Assembly (NCBI RefSeq): GCF_003992725.1
Contig: NZ_RZNF01000002.1
Coordinates: 434,001-498,000, forward strand
DNA length: 64,000 bases
Direction: 5' to 3'
Source of the DNA: Rhodomicrobium lacus
GTDB taxonomy: Bacteria > Pseudomonadota > Alphaproteobacteria > Rhizobiales > Rhodomicrobiaceae
A model generated the notes under the pieces. It had not been told where the DNA came from. It did not search any database and worked only from the letters and a program-made list of their open reading frames with translations. The translations under genes were made by a program, and so were the position numbers. Positions 26,981-34,572 of the stretch are shown here, in pieces (the stretch's first letter is position 1; each line of letters starts with the position of its first letter).

Positions 26981-27447
26981 CGGGCCACCTCCGAAATCGG
27001 ACGCAGCACGACCTCGAAGCCGAGCGCGCCAGCGAAGGCGACCAGGTTGGCAAGCTGAGGGCTTGCCCCTGCACGCCACGCGAACATGGCGTTGACGCTG
27101 ATCCCGCTGCGCGACTCGAGATCCAGGAAACTCATGCCGAGACGCTTCCTCTCTGCGAGAAGCATCGCCATCACGTCCGACTGGTCGTTGAAGGCCATCT
27201 CGCAAGCGGGCGGGCGCTCGCGGCGAAGAACCACCTCGAAGCCTAACGCGCGGGCGAAGGCGACAAGGTTTCCCATGGTGGGGGCAGACCTGCCCGCCAG
27301 CCAATATTGAGCGGAGTTGATCGCAACGCCCGACCGCGCCCGAAGCTCGTCGTTTCGGATGCCGATACGGCGGCGCGCCTCAAACAAGGCCGCGATGGCT
27401 GGGCGCTGGTTGGTAAGACTGATTTCGGTGAGTGCTGGGGCCGTCAT
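26977..27447 (-). CDS. Regulator with two tandem helix-turn-helix units
   Basis: A 156-residue protein built from two copies of one ~65-residue HTH unit. Copy one has LFEARRRIGIRNDELRARSG, then a segment ending LVAFARALGFEVVLRRE; copy two has LLAERKRLGMSFLDLESRSG, then LVAFAGALGFEVVLRPI. The matching ends (LVAFA-ALGFEVVLR) prove internal duplication. Each unit resembles XRE/Cro-type domains. As a covalent pair it could bind a two-half-site operator as a monomer. The ATG at 27447 overlaps the methyltransferase stop (ATGA). Probably a regulator of the early operon; target unknown. Confidence 0.75.
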   Translation of the reverse strand: MTAPALTEISLTNQRPAIAALFEARRRIGIRNDELRARSGVAINSAQYWLAGRSAPTMGNLVAFARALGFEVVLRRERPPACEMAFNDQSDVMAMLLAERKRLGMSFLDLESRSGISVNAMFAWRAGASPQLANLVAFAGALGFEVVLRPISEVAR

Positions 27448-28079
27448 GCGACCTCCCTTGCTGCGCGGAGCGGCTCCCACTTAATTCTCTTGATGGTAGT
27501 TTCTCCGCTGTGCTCGCGGTCCCAGACGAACCAAGCGAAATCCGTCGATGATGATGCTTGCGGTCCCGTCCAGCCGTCCCTGTGCATCATGGGCAGGCGG
27601 TTCCTGAACACGAGAACGCGCGCCAGATGGCCGCCATCGAGCACGGCGCGTCGAGCGCGGCCCTCCGCGTCGTTCTTGTTGCCAGCCGTTATGAAGGCGA
27701 GGCGCAAAAGCATGTAGACGCGCGGGCACAGCTCGATAGCGTGCTCGACGAACTGCGCAGCGATCTTGAACGGCGGGTTGGTTACGATGCACTCGATAGC
27801 CCCATCGCAGACGCGGGAGCGCGGTGCTTCGCGCTCCATCAGGAAATCCGCGCCGCTCATGTCCTGCTGAAACCAGCCGTAATCCACGAGGTCGGTCGCG
27901 AACACGCCGTGACCGGATTCGCGCAGAACGCGCGCGATCGATCCCGGCCCGCAAGCAGGCTCCCAGATCTCATCTGGCAAGCGCTCATGTTTCAGCAGCG
28001 CCCAAACGGCTTCCGGTGGCGTCTCGTAGAGATCGTTGCCGCGCTCCGCGAACGCAGCGCGTTTGTTGCCTCCGCCCAT
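27444..28079 (-). CDS. Phage DNA methyltransferase, NPPF type
   Basis: A 211-residue protein with the SAM-binding motif I WEPACGPGSIARVLRESGHG near residue 39, an acidic motif II (VFATDLVDYG), and the catalytic motif IVTNPPFKIAAQFV near 98, as in N6-adenine methyltransferases. It starts YETPPEAVWALL, a beginning common in short phage methylases. The start at 28079 follows the HNH gene by a one-base overlap. No cognate restriction enzyme is adjacent, so it likely protects phage DNA or alters regulation. The frame continues upstream to 28718 but that part is a shadow of other genes. Confidence 0.88.
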   Translation of the reverse strand: MGGGNKRAAFAERGNDLYETPPEAVWALLKHERLPDEIWEPACGPGSIARVLRESGHGVFATDLVDYGWFQQDMSGADFLMEREAPRSRVCDGAIECIVTNPPFKIAAQFVEHAIELCPRVYMLLRLAFITAGNKNDAEGRARRAVLDGGHLARVLVFRNRLPMMHRDGWTGPQASSSTDFAWFVWDREHSGETTIKRIKWEPLRAAREVA

Positions 28080-28585
28080 CAAACACTCCTCAATGCCGCA
28101 CGCATCGCATCGCGCAGCCGAACTTTCTCGGCCGCAGACGTGTTGCCGGCGGCGGCGTTGCAGCGTCGATGGGCGAGGAAGCAGTTCGAGAGGTGGTTCG
28201 GGCCGCCGTGAGCGACCGGCACGAGATGTTCGATGGTTGGCGACATATCTGGATCGCAAGTCACGCCAGGCGCGGGCACGGCGTGGCCGCAGAAGAAGCA
28301 GCCCGCGCCATCGCGTGCAGCAAGCGCGGCGAACCGCTGCCGAAGCCGCGAAGGCGTGCGCCCGCGCCTCGTTGCCGCGAGGGCGGGGATCTCCCCACGC
28401 TCGAATTGCTGAGCGAGGGCAAGAAGCGCCGCCGGCCAGATCTGCCGGCCGCGCCTCGTTCGATGCGCGACGAGGATGCCGACGCTCGTCCGCACGCGAA
28501 TGACTTCCCATTCGTTCACGGGCCCGAGCACCTCGCCGCCGCAGCCGGACAACCATATTTTGAAAGCGTCGAGGTCCGGGGGCAT
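28079..28585 (-). CDS. HNH endonuclease
   Basis: A 168-residue protein with a C-terminal HNH nuclease domain: CFFCGHAVP (first zinc-knuckle Cys pair), SPTIEHLVPVAHGGPNHLSN with the catalytic His and Asn, and HRRCNAAAGN closing the domain. The N-terminal ~75 residues (EVLGPVNEWEVIRVRTSVGI) look like a small DNA- or protein-binding part. It sits in the leftward early operon between the AlpA-like gene and the methyltransferase. Phage HNH proteins may serve packaging, recombination or homing; here the recombination context is favoured. Confidence 0.88.
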   Translation of the reverse strand: MPPDLDAFKIWLSGCGGEVLGPVNEWEVIRVRTSVGILVAHRTRRGRQIWPAALLALAQQFERGEIPALAATRRGRTPSRLRQRFAALAARDGAGCFFCGHAVPAPGVTCDPDMSPTIEHLVPVAHGGPNHLSNCFLAHRRCNAAAGNTSAAEKVRLRDAMRAALRSV

Positions 28586-28588
28586 GGC

Positions 28589-28792
28589 TTAGTTCGCCTC
28601 CCGCGTGCTCGTGCGGATCCGGTCGCGCTTGCTCTCGAATTCGCTTACGTCTTCGGCGCGATAGAAGATGATGCCCGAGCGCTTGAGGAATCGGGGGCCC
28701 GTTCCGAGCCGGCGCCATCGGGCAAGGGTGACCTGCGACACGCCAAGGCGCGTCGCAAGCTCTGGCGTTCGCAGAAGCTCTGCGTCTGACAT
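28589..28792 (-). CDS. AlpA/excisionase-like HTH protein
   Basis: A 67-residue protein that is almost all one winged helix-turn-helix: LRTPELATRLGVSQVTLARW, then LGTGPRFLKRSGIIFYRAEDV. This is the MerR-type fold of AlpA, phage excisionases and DNA-binding adaptors. Its place just downstream of recT suits an excisionase or a small regulator of the phage; no integrase is nearby to pair it with. Confidence 0.85.
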   Translation of the reverse strand: MSDAELLRTPELATRLGVSQVTLARWRRLGTGPRFLKRSGIIFYRAEDVSEFESKRDRIRTSTREAN

Positions 28793-28804
28793 CGTTCAGT
28801 CCTC

Positions 28805-29752
28805 TCAGTCTGGGGAGTAGCCGTCGTCTTCGCCGGGCGCGTCGAAGACGTCGTCCGCGTCTGTGTAGTCGGCATCAATGATTTCGCCTGCAGAGGCGTC
28901 CTGCGCAGGGGCTTCGTCCTTCGGCGCAGGTTCGGGTTCAGAAAGCGGGCGTTTCGCAGCCTTCTTCTCTGCGGGCTTTTCTTCGACAGCCTGTTTTGCC
29001 TCTTCGGCTTTCTTCAGCGCGGCGTGCACGCCTTTCGGGCGGCCCGCGGGCTTTTCATCGGGCTTCGCGACAGGGTCGGCCTCGATGACCTCGCCCTTGA
29101 GCGGCACAGTATCGAAAGCGGTGTCCTGTACCTCGTCCACGGCGGGCATACCGTTCAGGACGTGCGGTGCGTAAAGACGACCGAAGAAAGCAGCGGCGCG
29201 ATAGCGCCCCATAAGATCGGGCATCGACGGCCACTTCGAGCCGCTGCGGTAATACCACCCCTCCGAAACCGCCATGGAGAGCGTAACGGGCGGACCTTCG
29301 AGCACCTCGCCGGTGCCCCTTTCGACCGCGTAGGCGATGAATTCCTTGTCGTGAATCTTGACGTTCTTGGCGACCCGCTCTCTCGCACCTTTCGGCCCGG
29401 TCCATTCGTAGGTCGTCGCGTCGCGCTCGCCGAGGTCCGTCACGCGGAAGCGGATAGGCGAGAACAGGCCGCAGGCGTTCAGGGCCGCGATGATGAAGTT
29501 CGACGCCCAGGACGGACGCCCTTCGATGACATGCAGGTTCTGCATCACCATCAGGGGCGGGATCCGCATGCGGTTCGCGATGTCGAGCGCGATAAGCGCG
29601 TTGCCCATGTTCTCGCCGCGGTAACTCTCCGGCACGAGGTTCGATGAACAGAGCGCCCGGCAGATCCGCTGCGCGGTCGAGAATGCTTCTTCGCCGGAGA
29701 AGACGCTGAGCGGCTCCTGCCGATGCACGGTTAAGGCCGTGGTTTCGGTCAT
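28805..29752 (-). CDS. recT: RecT-family single-strand annealing protein
   Basis: A 315-residue RecT-type recombinase. Seen: the N-terminal AFSTAQRICRALCSSNLVPE, NALIALDIANRMRIPPLMVM, then VIEGRPSWASNFIIAALN and GWYYRSGSKWPSMPDLMGRYRAAAFFGRLYAP, the conserved order for the family. The C-terminal third is a low-complexity acidic/lysine-rich tail (residues ~225-315). With the YqaJ exonuclease upstream (one-base overlap) it forms the usual two-component phage recombination pair that resects and anneals DNA. Confidence 0.92.
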   Translation of the reverse strand: MTETTALTVHRQEPLSVFSGEEAFSTAQRICRALCSSNLVPESYRGENMGNALIALDIANRMRIPPLMVMQNLHVIEGRPSWASNFIIAALNACGLFSPIRFRVTDLGERDATTYEWTGPKGARERVAKNVKIHDKEFIAYAVERGTGEVLEGPPVTLSMAVSEGWYYRSGSKWPSMPDLMGRYRAAAFFGRLYAPHVLNGMPAVDEVQDTAFDTVPLKGEVIEADPVAKPDEKPAGRPKGVHAALKKAEEAKQAVEEKPAEKKAAKRPLSEPEPAPKDEAPAQDASAGEIIDADYTDADDVFDAPGEDDGYSPD

Positions 29753-30744
29753 TACTTGCCTTTCTTGGGCTTTGGCTGGGTGATGCGGAGGTTGCGGTAG
29801 GTTGTGGCGGGATAGTTCACGACGGACGCAGAGCGATGTGTCGTGGTGGCGGAGACCTTCCAGCCCGCTCCGAAGACCGTCTCGGTGTCCTTCAGGAAAT
29901 CGAGAAGCTCGGCGCGGCTGGCCTTCTTCAGGTCGTCCGCCTTCTTCGCGGCAACCTCGGCCTCGTGTGCCGCCTCGATCAGCTTTGTGAGCTTGTCCCG
30001 GTCCACATCCGGCTCGGGTTGGTCGAGGTTGATGCTCTTGCCCGGCTCCGCATTGCGGTAGAGCGCGCGCAGCGTCTCATAGTCCTTGAGATAATCCGGG
30101 GCCGGCGGCTCGCCGCGCGCGACGCGCTCGCGCATTTCGCGGGCGGCTGTGAAGATCTTCTCGATGACCTCGGCGTCGGCCTGGCGTTCGAAGAGCTTCA
30201 CGGTGTTGCCGCCGACGAGCCCGCCGATCACGCCCCACGAGAAGCCGCAAACGCCGATCTGGTGTTGGAGCTGGAATTCGATGTGAGGCGGGGCCTCATC
30301 CTCGGCCCAGTCGTCTTTGCCGACGAAGAAGTCGACGTTCTTGATTTCGAGGCAGCCATAACCGAGTGCGGGGCGCGCAGGATCGAAGATGATGTAGTCG
30401 GGAGAGCAGCCGAGGCCGGGATGGTCCTTCGAGCGAGCGTAGAGGAAGCGGTGCCCGTCGATGATCTTCCAGCCGTTGTCCTTGCAGATGCCGCGCGCGA
30501 TGGCGCTTTGCAGGCGCTTGCCCCAGCGCATGCGCTCGTTCTCTTCGAACTCGACACGCAGCGTTCCGGCGAGCTGTTGATAGAGGTCGAAAGGCGTCTG
30601 GTAGGGCGAGACGCCGAAGAGCGCCGCGGCCTGGGTGGCTGTGATGTCGCTTTCGCGGAGCGCCAGCCAGGCCCGCTCGGTGCTCGGCTTGAACCATTCC
30701 GCATCGCTTGAATATGGTTTGCAGGTTGTCAACGATGCGGTCAT
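29752..30744 (-). CDS. YqaJ-family viral exonuclease
   Basis: A 330-residue exonuclease of the lambda-exo/YqaJ type. Seen: SDITATQAAALFGVSPYQTP (the recognisable N-terminus), MRWGKRLQSAIARGIC, GCSPDYIIF (catalytic Asp), YGCLEIKN (E-x-K) and HIEFQLQHQIGVCG. These make up the PD-(D/E)XK active site. It degrades one strand from double-strand ends for RecT to anneal. The C-terminal ~100 residues are helical and lysine-rich. First gene of the leftward operon; a putative operator lies within its first codons (30725-30736). Confidence 0.93.
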   Translation of the reverse strand: MTASLTTCKPYSSDAEWFKPSTERAWLALRESDITATQAAALFGVSPYQTPFDLYQQLAGTLRVEFEENERMRWGKRLQSAIARGICKDNGWKIIDGHRFLYARSKDHPGLGCSPDYIIFDPARPALGYGCLEIKNVDFFVGKDDWAEDEAPPHIEFQLQHQIGVCGFSWGVIGGLVGGNTVKLFERQADAEVIEKIFTAAREMRERVARGEPPAPDYLKDYETLRALYRNAEPGKSINLDQPEPDVDRDKLTKLIEAAHEAEVAAKKADDLKKASRAELLDFLKDTETVFGAGWKVSATTTHRSASVVNYPATTYRNLRITQPKPKKGK

Positions 30745-30921
30745 GCTAAATCCCCTCCCTGTCGAGCAGGGAGCAGAGCCGAAACTTCGAGAAGCCGGGA
30801 ATCGGCGTGAACGCGCCGAACTGAATAGGGGGTGCCATGTGGTGGAGCCGGTTTGCCGTTGCTGATGTTTACATCATGCAAACCGACTCGCAAAATGTCA
30901 ACAATAAATGATAGGTCTTAA
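30745..30921. promoter_or_regulatory. Control region between repressor and leftward operon
   Basis: This A/T-richer gap lies between the repressor's 3' end and the recombination operon. It contains TGTCAACAAT at 30896-30905, and a further TTGTCAACGAT lies just inside the exonuclease gene at 30726-30736. Both share the core TGTCAAC with a site upstream of the rightward genes (31614-31629), so they may be repressor operators. Confidence 0.4.
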
Positions 30922-31551
30922 CTATCCCGCCAGAATGGCGATCACCGGCGCGTAGGCATCCAGTTTGGAGGTGATGTCTTCGCAGCCAACCGCCGAAAGG
31001 AAATAGCCCTCTTTTTCCAGGCGGTCGACAAAGCGCATGAGAATGCGGCCGTCGGCGAGCCACACCATGTTGTAGCGGCCGACCATCGCTTCGGGGTCGA
31101 CCGGCCGTTGCGAACCGACGACACACATGGAGCCATCGAACATGGCCGCCTGCGTGCCGGCGGTTCGATACTCAAGCGCCTGGGCGCCTGCCGGCGCATC
31201 GATCTCAAGCCGCACCATCGTACGACGCCTGCTTGGCGGATAGAGATCCACCGCGAAATCGCCGCCGATGGTCCCGGCCACTTCGAGCGTGACGCCGCGC
31301 TCCAATTTTGCCACAGCCTCTATGGCATCCATCATGTCTCCGGAAGTGCGGCGAGCGATCTCAAGAAGCGGCATCCGCAATTCTCTGGAAAGCCCCTGTG
31401 CCAGTTCGAGATTTGCGGATCGTTTCCCGTCGAGCACGAGGGAAAGCAGGCTTTTTGATATGCCAAGACGCCGTGCAAGCTCCGCCTGCGAGGGGATTCG
31501 CAGCTCGGCGATGCGGCGTTCAAACCATTTGCGATCTATGTTTTTTGCCAT
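30922..31551 (-). CDS. Prophage repressor with HTH and S24-like C-terminus
   Basis: A 209-residue regulator. Residues 1-75 form an HTH domain (PSQAELARRLGISKSLLSLV, LDGKRSANLELAQGLSREL). The same module recurs in the antirepressor gene at 51.8-52.6 kb. The C-terminal half (FDGSMCVVGSQRPVDP, NMVWLADGRILMRFVDRLE, GYFLSAVGCED) looks like the S24/LexA peptidase fold, but the Ser-Lys pair is not clear because Arg appears where Lys is expected. It may not self-cleave and would then need the antirepressor for induction. Divergent from the rightward replication genes. Confidence 0.85.
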   Translation of the reverse strand: MAKNIDRKWFERRIAELRIPSQAELARRLGISKSLLSLVLDGKRSANLELAQGLSRELRMPLLEIARRTSGDMMDAIEAVAKLERGVTLEVAGTIGGDFAVDLYPPSRRRTMVRLEIDAPAGAQALEYRTAGTQAAMFDGSMCVVGSQRPVDPEAMVGRYNMVWLADGRILMRFVDRLEKEGYFLSAVGCEDITSKLDAYAPVIAILAG

Positions 31552-31644
31552 CGTAGGACAAACGACCTCCAGGCCTACAGTTTAATGCGCCGGATTATCG
31601 GAAATGTTCTCGGATTGTCAACGATTATCATTAACCGATTGTGA
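31552..31644. promoter_or_regulatory. Repressor/right operon intergenic operator candidate
   Basis: Short divergent region with repeated elements: CGGATTATCGG near 31591, then GGATTGTCAACGATTATC at 31612-31629 and ACCGATTGTGATTG after it. The TTGTCAAC core also occurs at 30.73, 30.90 and (reverse) 39.48 kb. Likely operators for the phage repressor. Confidence 0.4.
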
Positions 31645-31926
31645 TTGCTCAGCGTGCCGGCGTTTGCGCAACAACAAACCTCTTGCATGGTCGTTTACCA
31701 TATGTCACCACTTGTCTCGCGTGCTTCGGGTGAGGAGTTGCGAGAGGAAAGTGCCAGATTGCCGGCGCAGGTAATTCGGCGCGCCTATATGGTTGACAAC
31801 CTGAAAACGAAAGAGGGTGTGCGGATGCAGCCGAATTCCATGATGACGGTCCGATGGCAGAGCGACGGTTCATGCCAGCTCACGTTGACCGAACCGGAAA
31901 CAGATTATCAACAGATATGCAACTAG
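31645..31926 (+). CDS. Short protein with a truncated-looking export signal
   Basis: A 93-residue frame starting at a TTG, with a stop codon (TGA) immediately upstream in frame. The first residues SVPAFAQQQ look like the C-terminal half of a Sec signal peptide with its cleavage site, so the start of the gene seems to be missing or frameshifted. The rest (VVYHMSPLVSRASGEELREE) is not recognised. It is the first frame right of the repressor; it may be a decayed lysogenic-conversion gene. Confidence 0.35.
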   Translation: MLSVPAFAQQQTSCMVVYHMSPLVSRASGEELREESARLPAQVIRRAYMVDNLKTKEGVRMQPNSMMTVRWQSDGSCQLTLTEPETDYQQICN

Positions 31927-32081
31927 TTCTCGCCAACCGGGAGAGAGAATGCGCGCGAGAACTGTCACAGCGCATCACGGCGGCTTGTCGCTATTTCCCG
32001 ATGTTCGAGAGCAGAAGGAGTGAGAACCACAAAGTAAAAAATCGGCACCAAACGTAAAAAAGTTTCATCAAGGTCATAGAA

Positions 32082-32453
32082 ATGCACCATCTCATCTTAG
32101 GGAAAGCGAGCTATCTTTGGGCCCTGGGCGCCTCCCTAATCGTGATCGCTCGCTACACGAGCGTAAGTGTCGCTGATCTGAGAGATCTGATCAGCCATCA
32201 CCCCCAGGACTTTGACGAACCCGCATTGGATTTTCCGCCGACGGATGCGGATCTGGCTGCGCCCGGAACCTGCGGGGTTCCCGCCTATTTCATGAGGCCC
32301 GGGCTTTGCGAGTATCCGATAGAGACAAACGGCGATCTGTCTTCCGCGCGAGCTCTGTGCTGCGGGGAGCCCACGGCTCACGGCCTGAGCTATTGCCCTT
32401 ATCACGCCAGGCTCATGGCTGAGCGATCCCGGGAAGCTGGGGTGGCAGTCTGA
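32082..32453 (+). CDS. GcrA-like protein encoded by prophage
   Basis: A 123-residue protein whose C-terminal ~45 residues resemble the sigma-interacting domain of GcrA, the alphaproteobacterial cell-cycle regulator: LCEYPI, then ALCCGEPTAHGLSYCPYHAR. In GcrA this part binds sigma-70. The N-terminus (YLWALGASLIVIARYTSVSV) keeps the outline of the GcrA HTH but is degenerate. It overlaps the helicase gene by one base, so both belong to the rightward replication operon. Likely role is to bend host transcription towards phage genes; this is inference. Confidence 0.6.
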   Translation: MHHLILGKASYLWALGASLIVIARYTSVSVADLRDLISHHPQDFDEPALDFPPTDADLAAPGTCGVPAYFMRPGLCEYPIETNGDLSSARALCCGEPTAHGLSYCPYHARLMAERSREAGVAV

Positions 32454-33874
32454 TGGCATTTGCGCTTCGCCCCTACCAGGCCCAGCTGATCACGGACACG
32501 CGCGATGCTCTTCGCGAAGTGAAATCCGTGCTCGTGCAGCTGCCAACCGGCGGCGGCAAGACGGCCATCGCCGCCTATATGGCGGGTAGCGCGGCGAAGC
32601 GCAGAAAGCGCGTTGTGTTCGGGTGCCATCGCCGCGAACTCATCAAGCAGACGATGAAGACCTTTCAGAAGGTCGGCATCCCCTTCGGCGTCATCGCTGC
32701 CGATTTTACGCCGGATCCTCGTCAACCCATTCAGATCGCCAGCATCCCGACGCTCGCCAAGCGGCTCGACCGCTACCCGGCCCCTGATCTCTACGTGCCG
32801 GATGAAGCGCACCATGCCGGTGCCGCGACATGGGCCGAGGTCATCGACAGCTTCGCGCGCCGGGGAACGAAAACGGTCGGCCTGTCGGCTACCCCCGAAC
32901 GCCTCGACGGCACCGGACTTGGCCGCTGGTTCGATACGATGGTCCACGGCCCCAGCACGGCCTGGCTCATCGAAAACGGCTTTTTGTCCCCTTATCGGCT
33001 CTTCGCTCCAGGCACCATCGACGTCACCGGCATCAAACGCATGGCTGGCGACTTCAACAAGGCTGCGCTTGAGGAACGGGCTTCGACCTCGGCTATTACC
33101 GGCAATGCGGTCGAGCATTACGCGCGGTTTGCGCGCGGCCGTCGCGCCATGGTGTTCTGCGTATCCATCAAGCACTCGATGAGCGTGGTGGAGCGCTTCC
33201 AGGCCGCCGGCTTCCGGGCCGCGCATATCGACGGCAAGTCCGAGAACCGCGACGAGCTGATCGCCGCTTTCGAGACCGGTCAGATTCAAATCCTGTGCTC
33301 GGTGGATCTCGTCTCGGAGGGTTTCGATCTGCCGGCGCTTGAATGCGCGATCCTTCTTCGCCCGACGCAGTCCCTGGCGCTCTACCTCCAACAGGTGGGC
33401 CGGGCGCTTCGCACGCACCCCGGAAAAACCGAGGCCATCATCCTCGACCATGCTGGCAACAGCCTGCCTCGCGAACAAGGCGGGCGCGGACACGGGCTGC
33501 CGGACGAGGACAGGATTTGGTCCCTCGAAGGGCGCGCTGCCAAGAAGCGGGCAAGCGAGGCCGACGACGAAGAGAGCGTTCCGACGCGGCAATGCCCGAT
33601 GTGCTTTCGCGTTCATGCGCCCGCGCCCGTCTGCCCGAACTGCGGCCATTCCTACCCAACGACAGGGCGCACCATCGAAGAGTTGGAAGGCGAGCTACAG
33701 GAGATCGACCGATCGTCGGCGCGTGTCGAGCGCGCGCGCGAACAGTTCAAGGCGAAGAGCCTCGACGAGCTGATCGCGCTGGGGAAGGCGAGGGGCATGA
33801 AGAGCCCCCGCGGGTGGGCCAAACACGTGTTCCGGGCGCGCAAGCAAAAGACAGAAACTCGATACGTTCGCTAA
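32453..33874 (+). CDS. DEAH-box helicase (superfamily 2) of phage
   Basis: A 473-residue SF2 helicase. Seen: the Q-motif-like start LRPYQAQLI, Walker A LPTGGGKTAIA, the DEAH box PDEAHHAG, SATPERLDG (motif III), and QQVGRALR (motif VI). Near the C-terminus a four-Cys zinc ribbon, RQCPMCFRVHAPAPVCPNCG, precedes a helical tail. This layout is common in phage replication loci, often beside a VRR-NUC nuclease and a Toprim primase, as here. It likely unwinds DNA at the phage origin. Confidence 0.92.
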   Translation: MAFALRPYQAQLITDTRDALREVKSVLVQLPTGGGKTAIAAYMAGSAAKRRKRVVFGCHRRELIKQTMKTFQKVGIPFGVIAADFTPDPRQPIQIASIPTLAKRLDRYPAPDLYVPDEAHHAGAATWAEVIDSFARRGTKTVGLSATPERLDGTGLGRWFDTMVHGPSTAWLIENGFLSPYRLFAPGTIDVTGIKRMAGDFNKAALEERASTSAITGNAVEHYARFARGRRAMVFCVSIKHSMSVVERFQAAGFRAAHIDGKSENRDELIAAFETGQIQILCSVDLVSEGFDLPALECAILLRPTQSLALYLQQVGRALRTHPGKTEAIILDHAGNSLPREQGGRGHGLPDEDRIWSLEGRAAKKRASEADDEESVPTRQCPMCFRVHAPAPVCPNCGHSYPTTGRTIEELEGELQEIDRSSARVERAREQFKAKSLDELIALGKARGMKSPRGWAKHVFRARKQKTETRYVR

Positions 33875-33883
33875 GGGGGACTT

Positions 33884-34153
33884 GTGGCGAAGACTTACTT
33901 TGATCTGGTCAAGACCGGACGAATGGATATCGCCGAAGCGGCCGGCGCGCAGCGCATGCGCGAGTCCGGGCGCCACACGATGGACTCGATGCTGCCGCCA
34001 TCGCCGAAGGCGAGACATGAAGGCTACGCCTTCGGTATCCTCGACGGCCTGGCGGTTCGCTTCGTCCAGTGGTTCGGCCCGAGCGGCGCAGGCGAAGTCT
34101 TTCGCCACTATGCAGCCGTGTGCGAACGCCAGACGACTGCGGCGAGGCGGTAA
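33884..34153 (+). CDS. Small phage replication-operon protein, unknown
   Basis: An 89-residue soluble protein starting with GTG (MAKTYFDLVKTGRMDIAEAA). No domain is recognised; the sequence has a helical C-terminus (HEGYAFGILDGLAVRFVQWF). It lies 10 bases after the helicase and one base overlaps the VRR-NUC gene start, so it is co-translated with the replication genes. Confidence 0.6.
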   Translation: MAKTYFDLVKTGRMDIAEAAGAQRMRESGRHTMDSMLPPSPKARHEGYAFGILDGLAVRFVQWFGPSGAGEVFRHYAAVCERQTTAARR

Positions 34154-34572
34154 TGAGCTCCACCGGCACCGCGCTCATGAACCGCGTGCTGATCGCGTTA
34201 TCGGCTGCGGGCCTCACCGTCTGGCGGAACAACACCGCTGTCGGGTGGGCGGGCAAATCCCTTTCGCTTCGCCCGGGCGAGATCTACCGCGCGCGGGGCG
34301 GCGAACGCGTCGTTTTCAACGCGCGCCCGGTCAGGGCAGGGCTATGCGAAGGCTCATCCGACATCGTCGGGATCGAGGCCGTCACGATCACGCCCGACAT
34401 GGTCGGGCGGACGGTCGCGATCTTTCACGCCTGGGAAGTCAAGGACGGCTCTGGCCGTCTCTCCACGCCGCAGCGGCGTTTCCTCGACCATGTCGAGGAT
34501 CGCGGCGGCGTGGCCGCTGTCGTGCGTTCGGTCGATGAGGCATTGCAAGCGGTCTTCACGAGGCGACGGTGA
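34153..34572 (+). CDS. VRR-NUC domain nuclease
   Basis: A 139-residue nuclease of the VRR-NUC family, Holliday-junction-resolvase-like enzymes of the PD-(D/E)XK fold. Seen: ALMNRVLIALSAAGLTVWRN, GSSDIVGIEAVTI (with the catalytic Asp), AIFHAWEVKDGSGRLSTPQ (E-x-K) and FLDHVEDRGGVAAVVRS. The start at 34153 is preferred over the upstream frame from 34069, which overlaps the preceding gene. Its stop overlaps the primase gene start (GTGA). Confidence 0.9.
   Translation: MSSTGTALMNRVLIALSAAGLTVWRNNTAVGWAGKSLSLRPGEIYRARGGERVVFNARPVRAGLCEGSSDIVGIEAVTITPDMVGRTVAIFHAWEVKDGSGRLSTPQRRFLDHVEDRGGVAAVVRSVDEALQAVFTRRR

Noticed and set aside
27824-28789. 321-codon plus-strand frame over HNH/AlpA genes
   Set aside because: Antisense shadow, Arg/Ala-rich with no domain.
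32402-33649. 415-codon minus-strand frame over the helicase
   Set aside because: Shadow of the DEAH helicase; no motif of its own.
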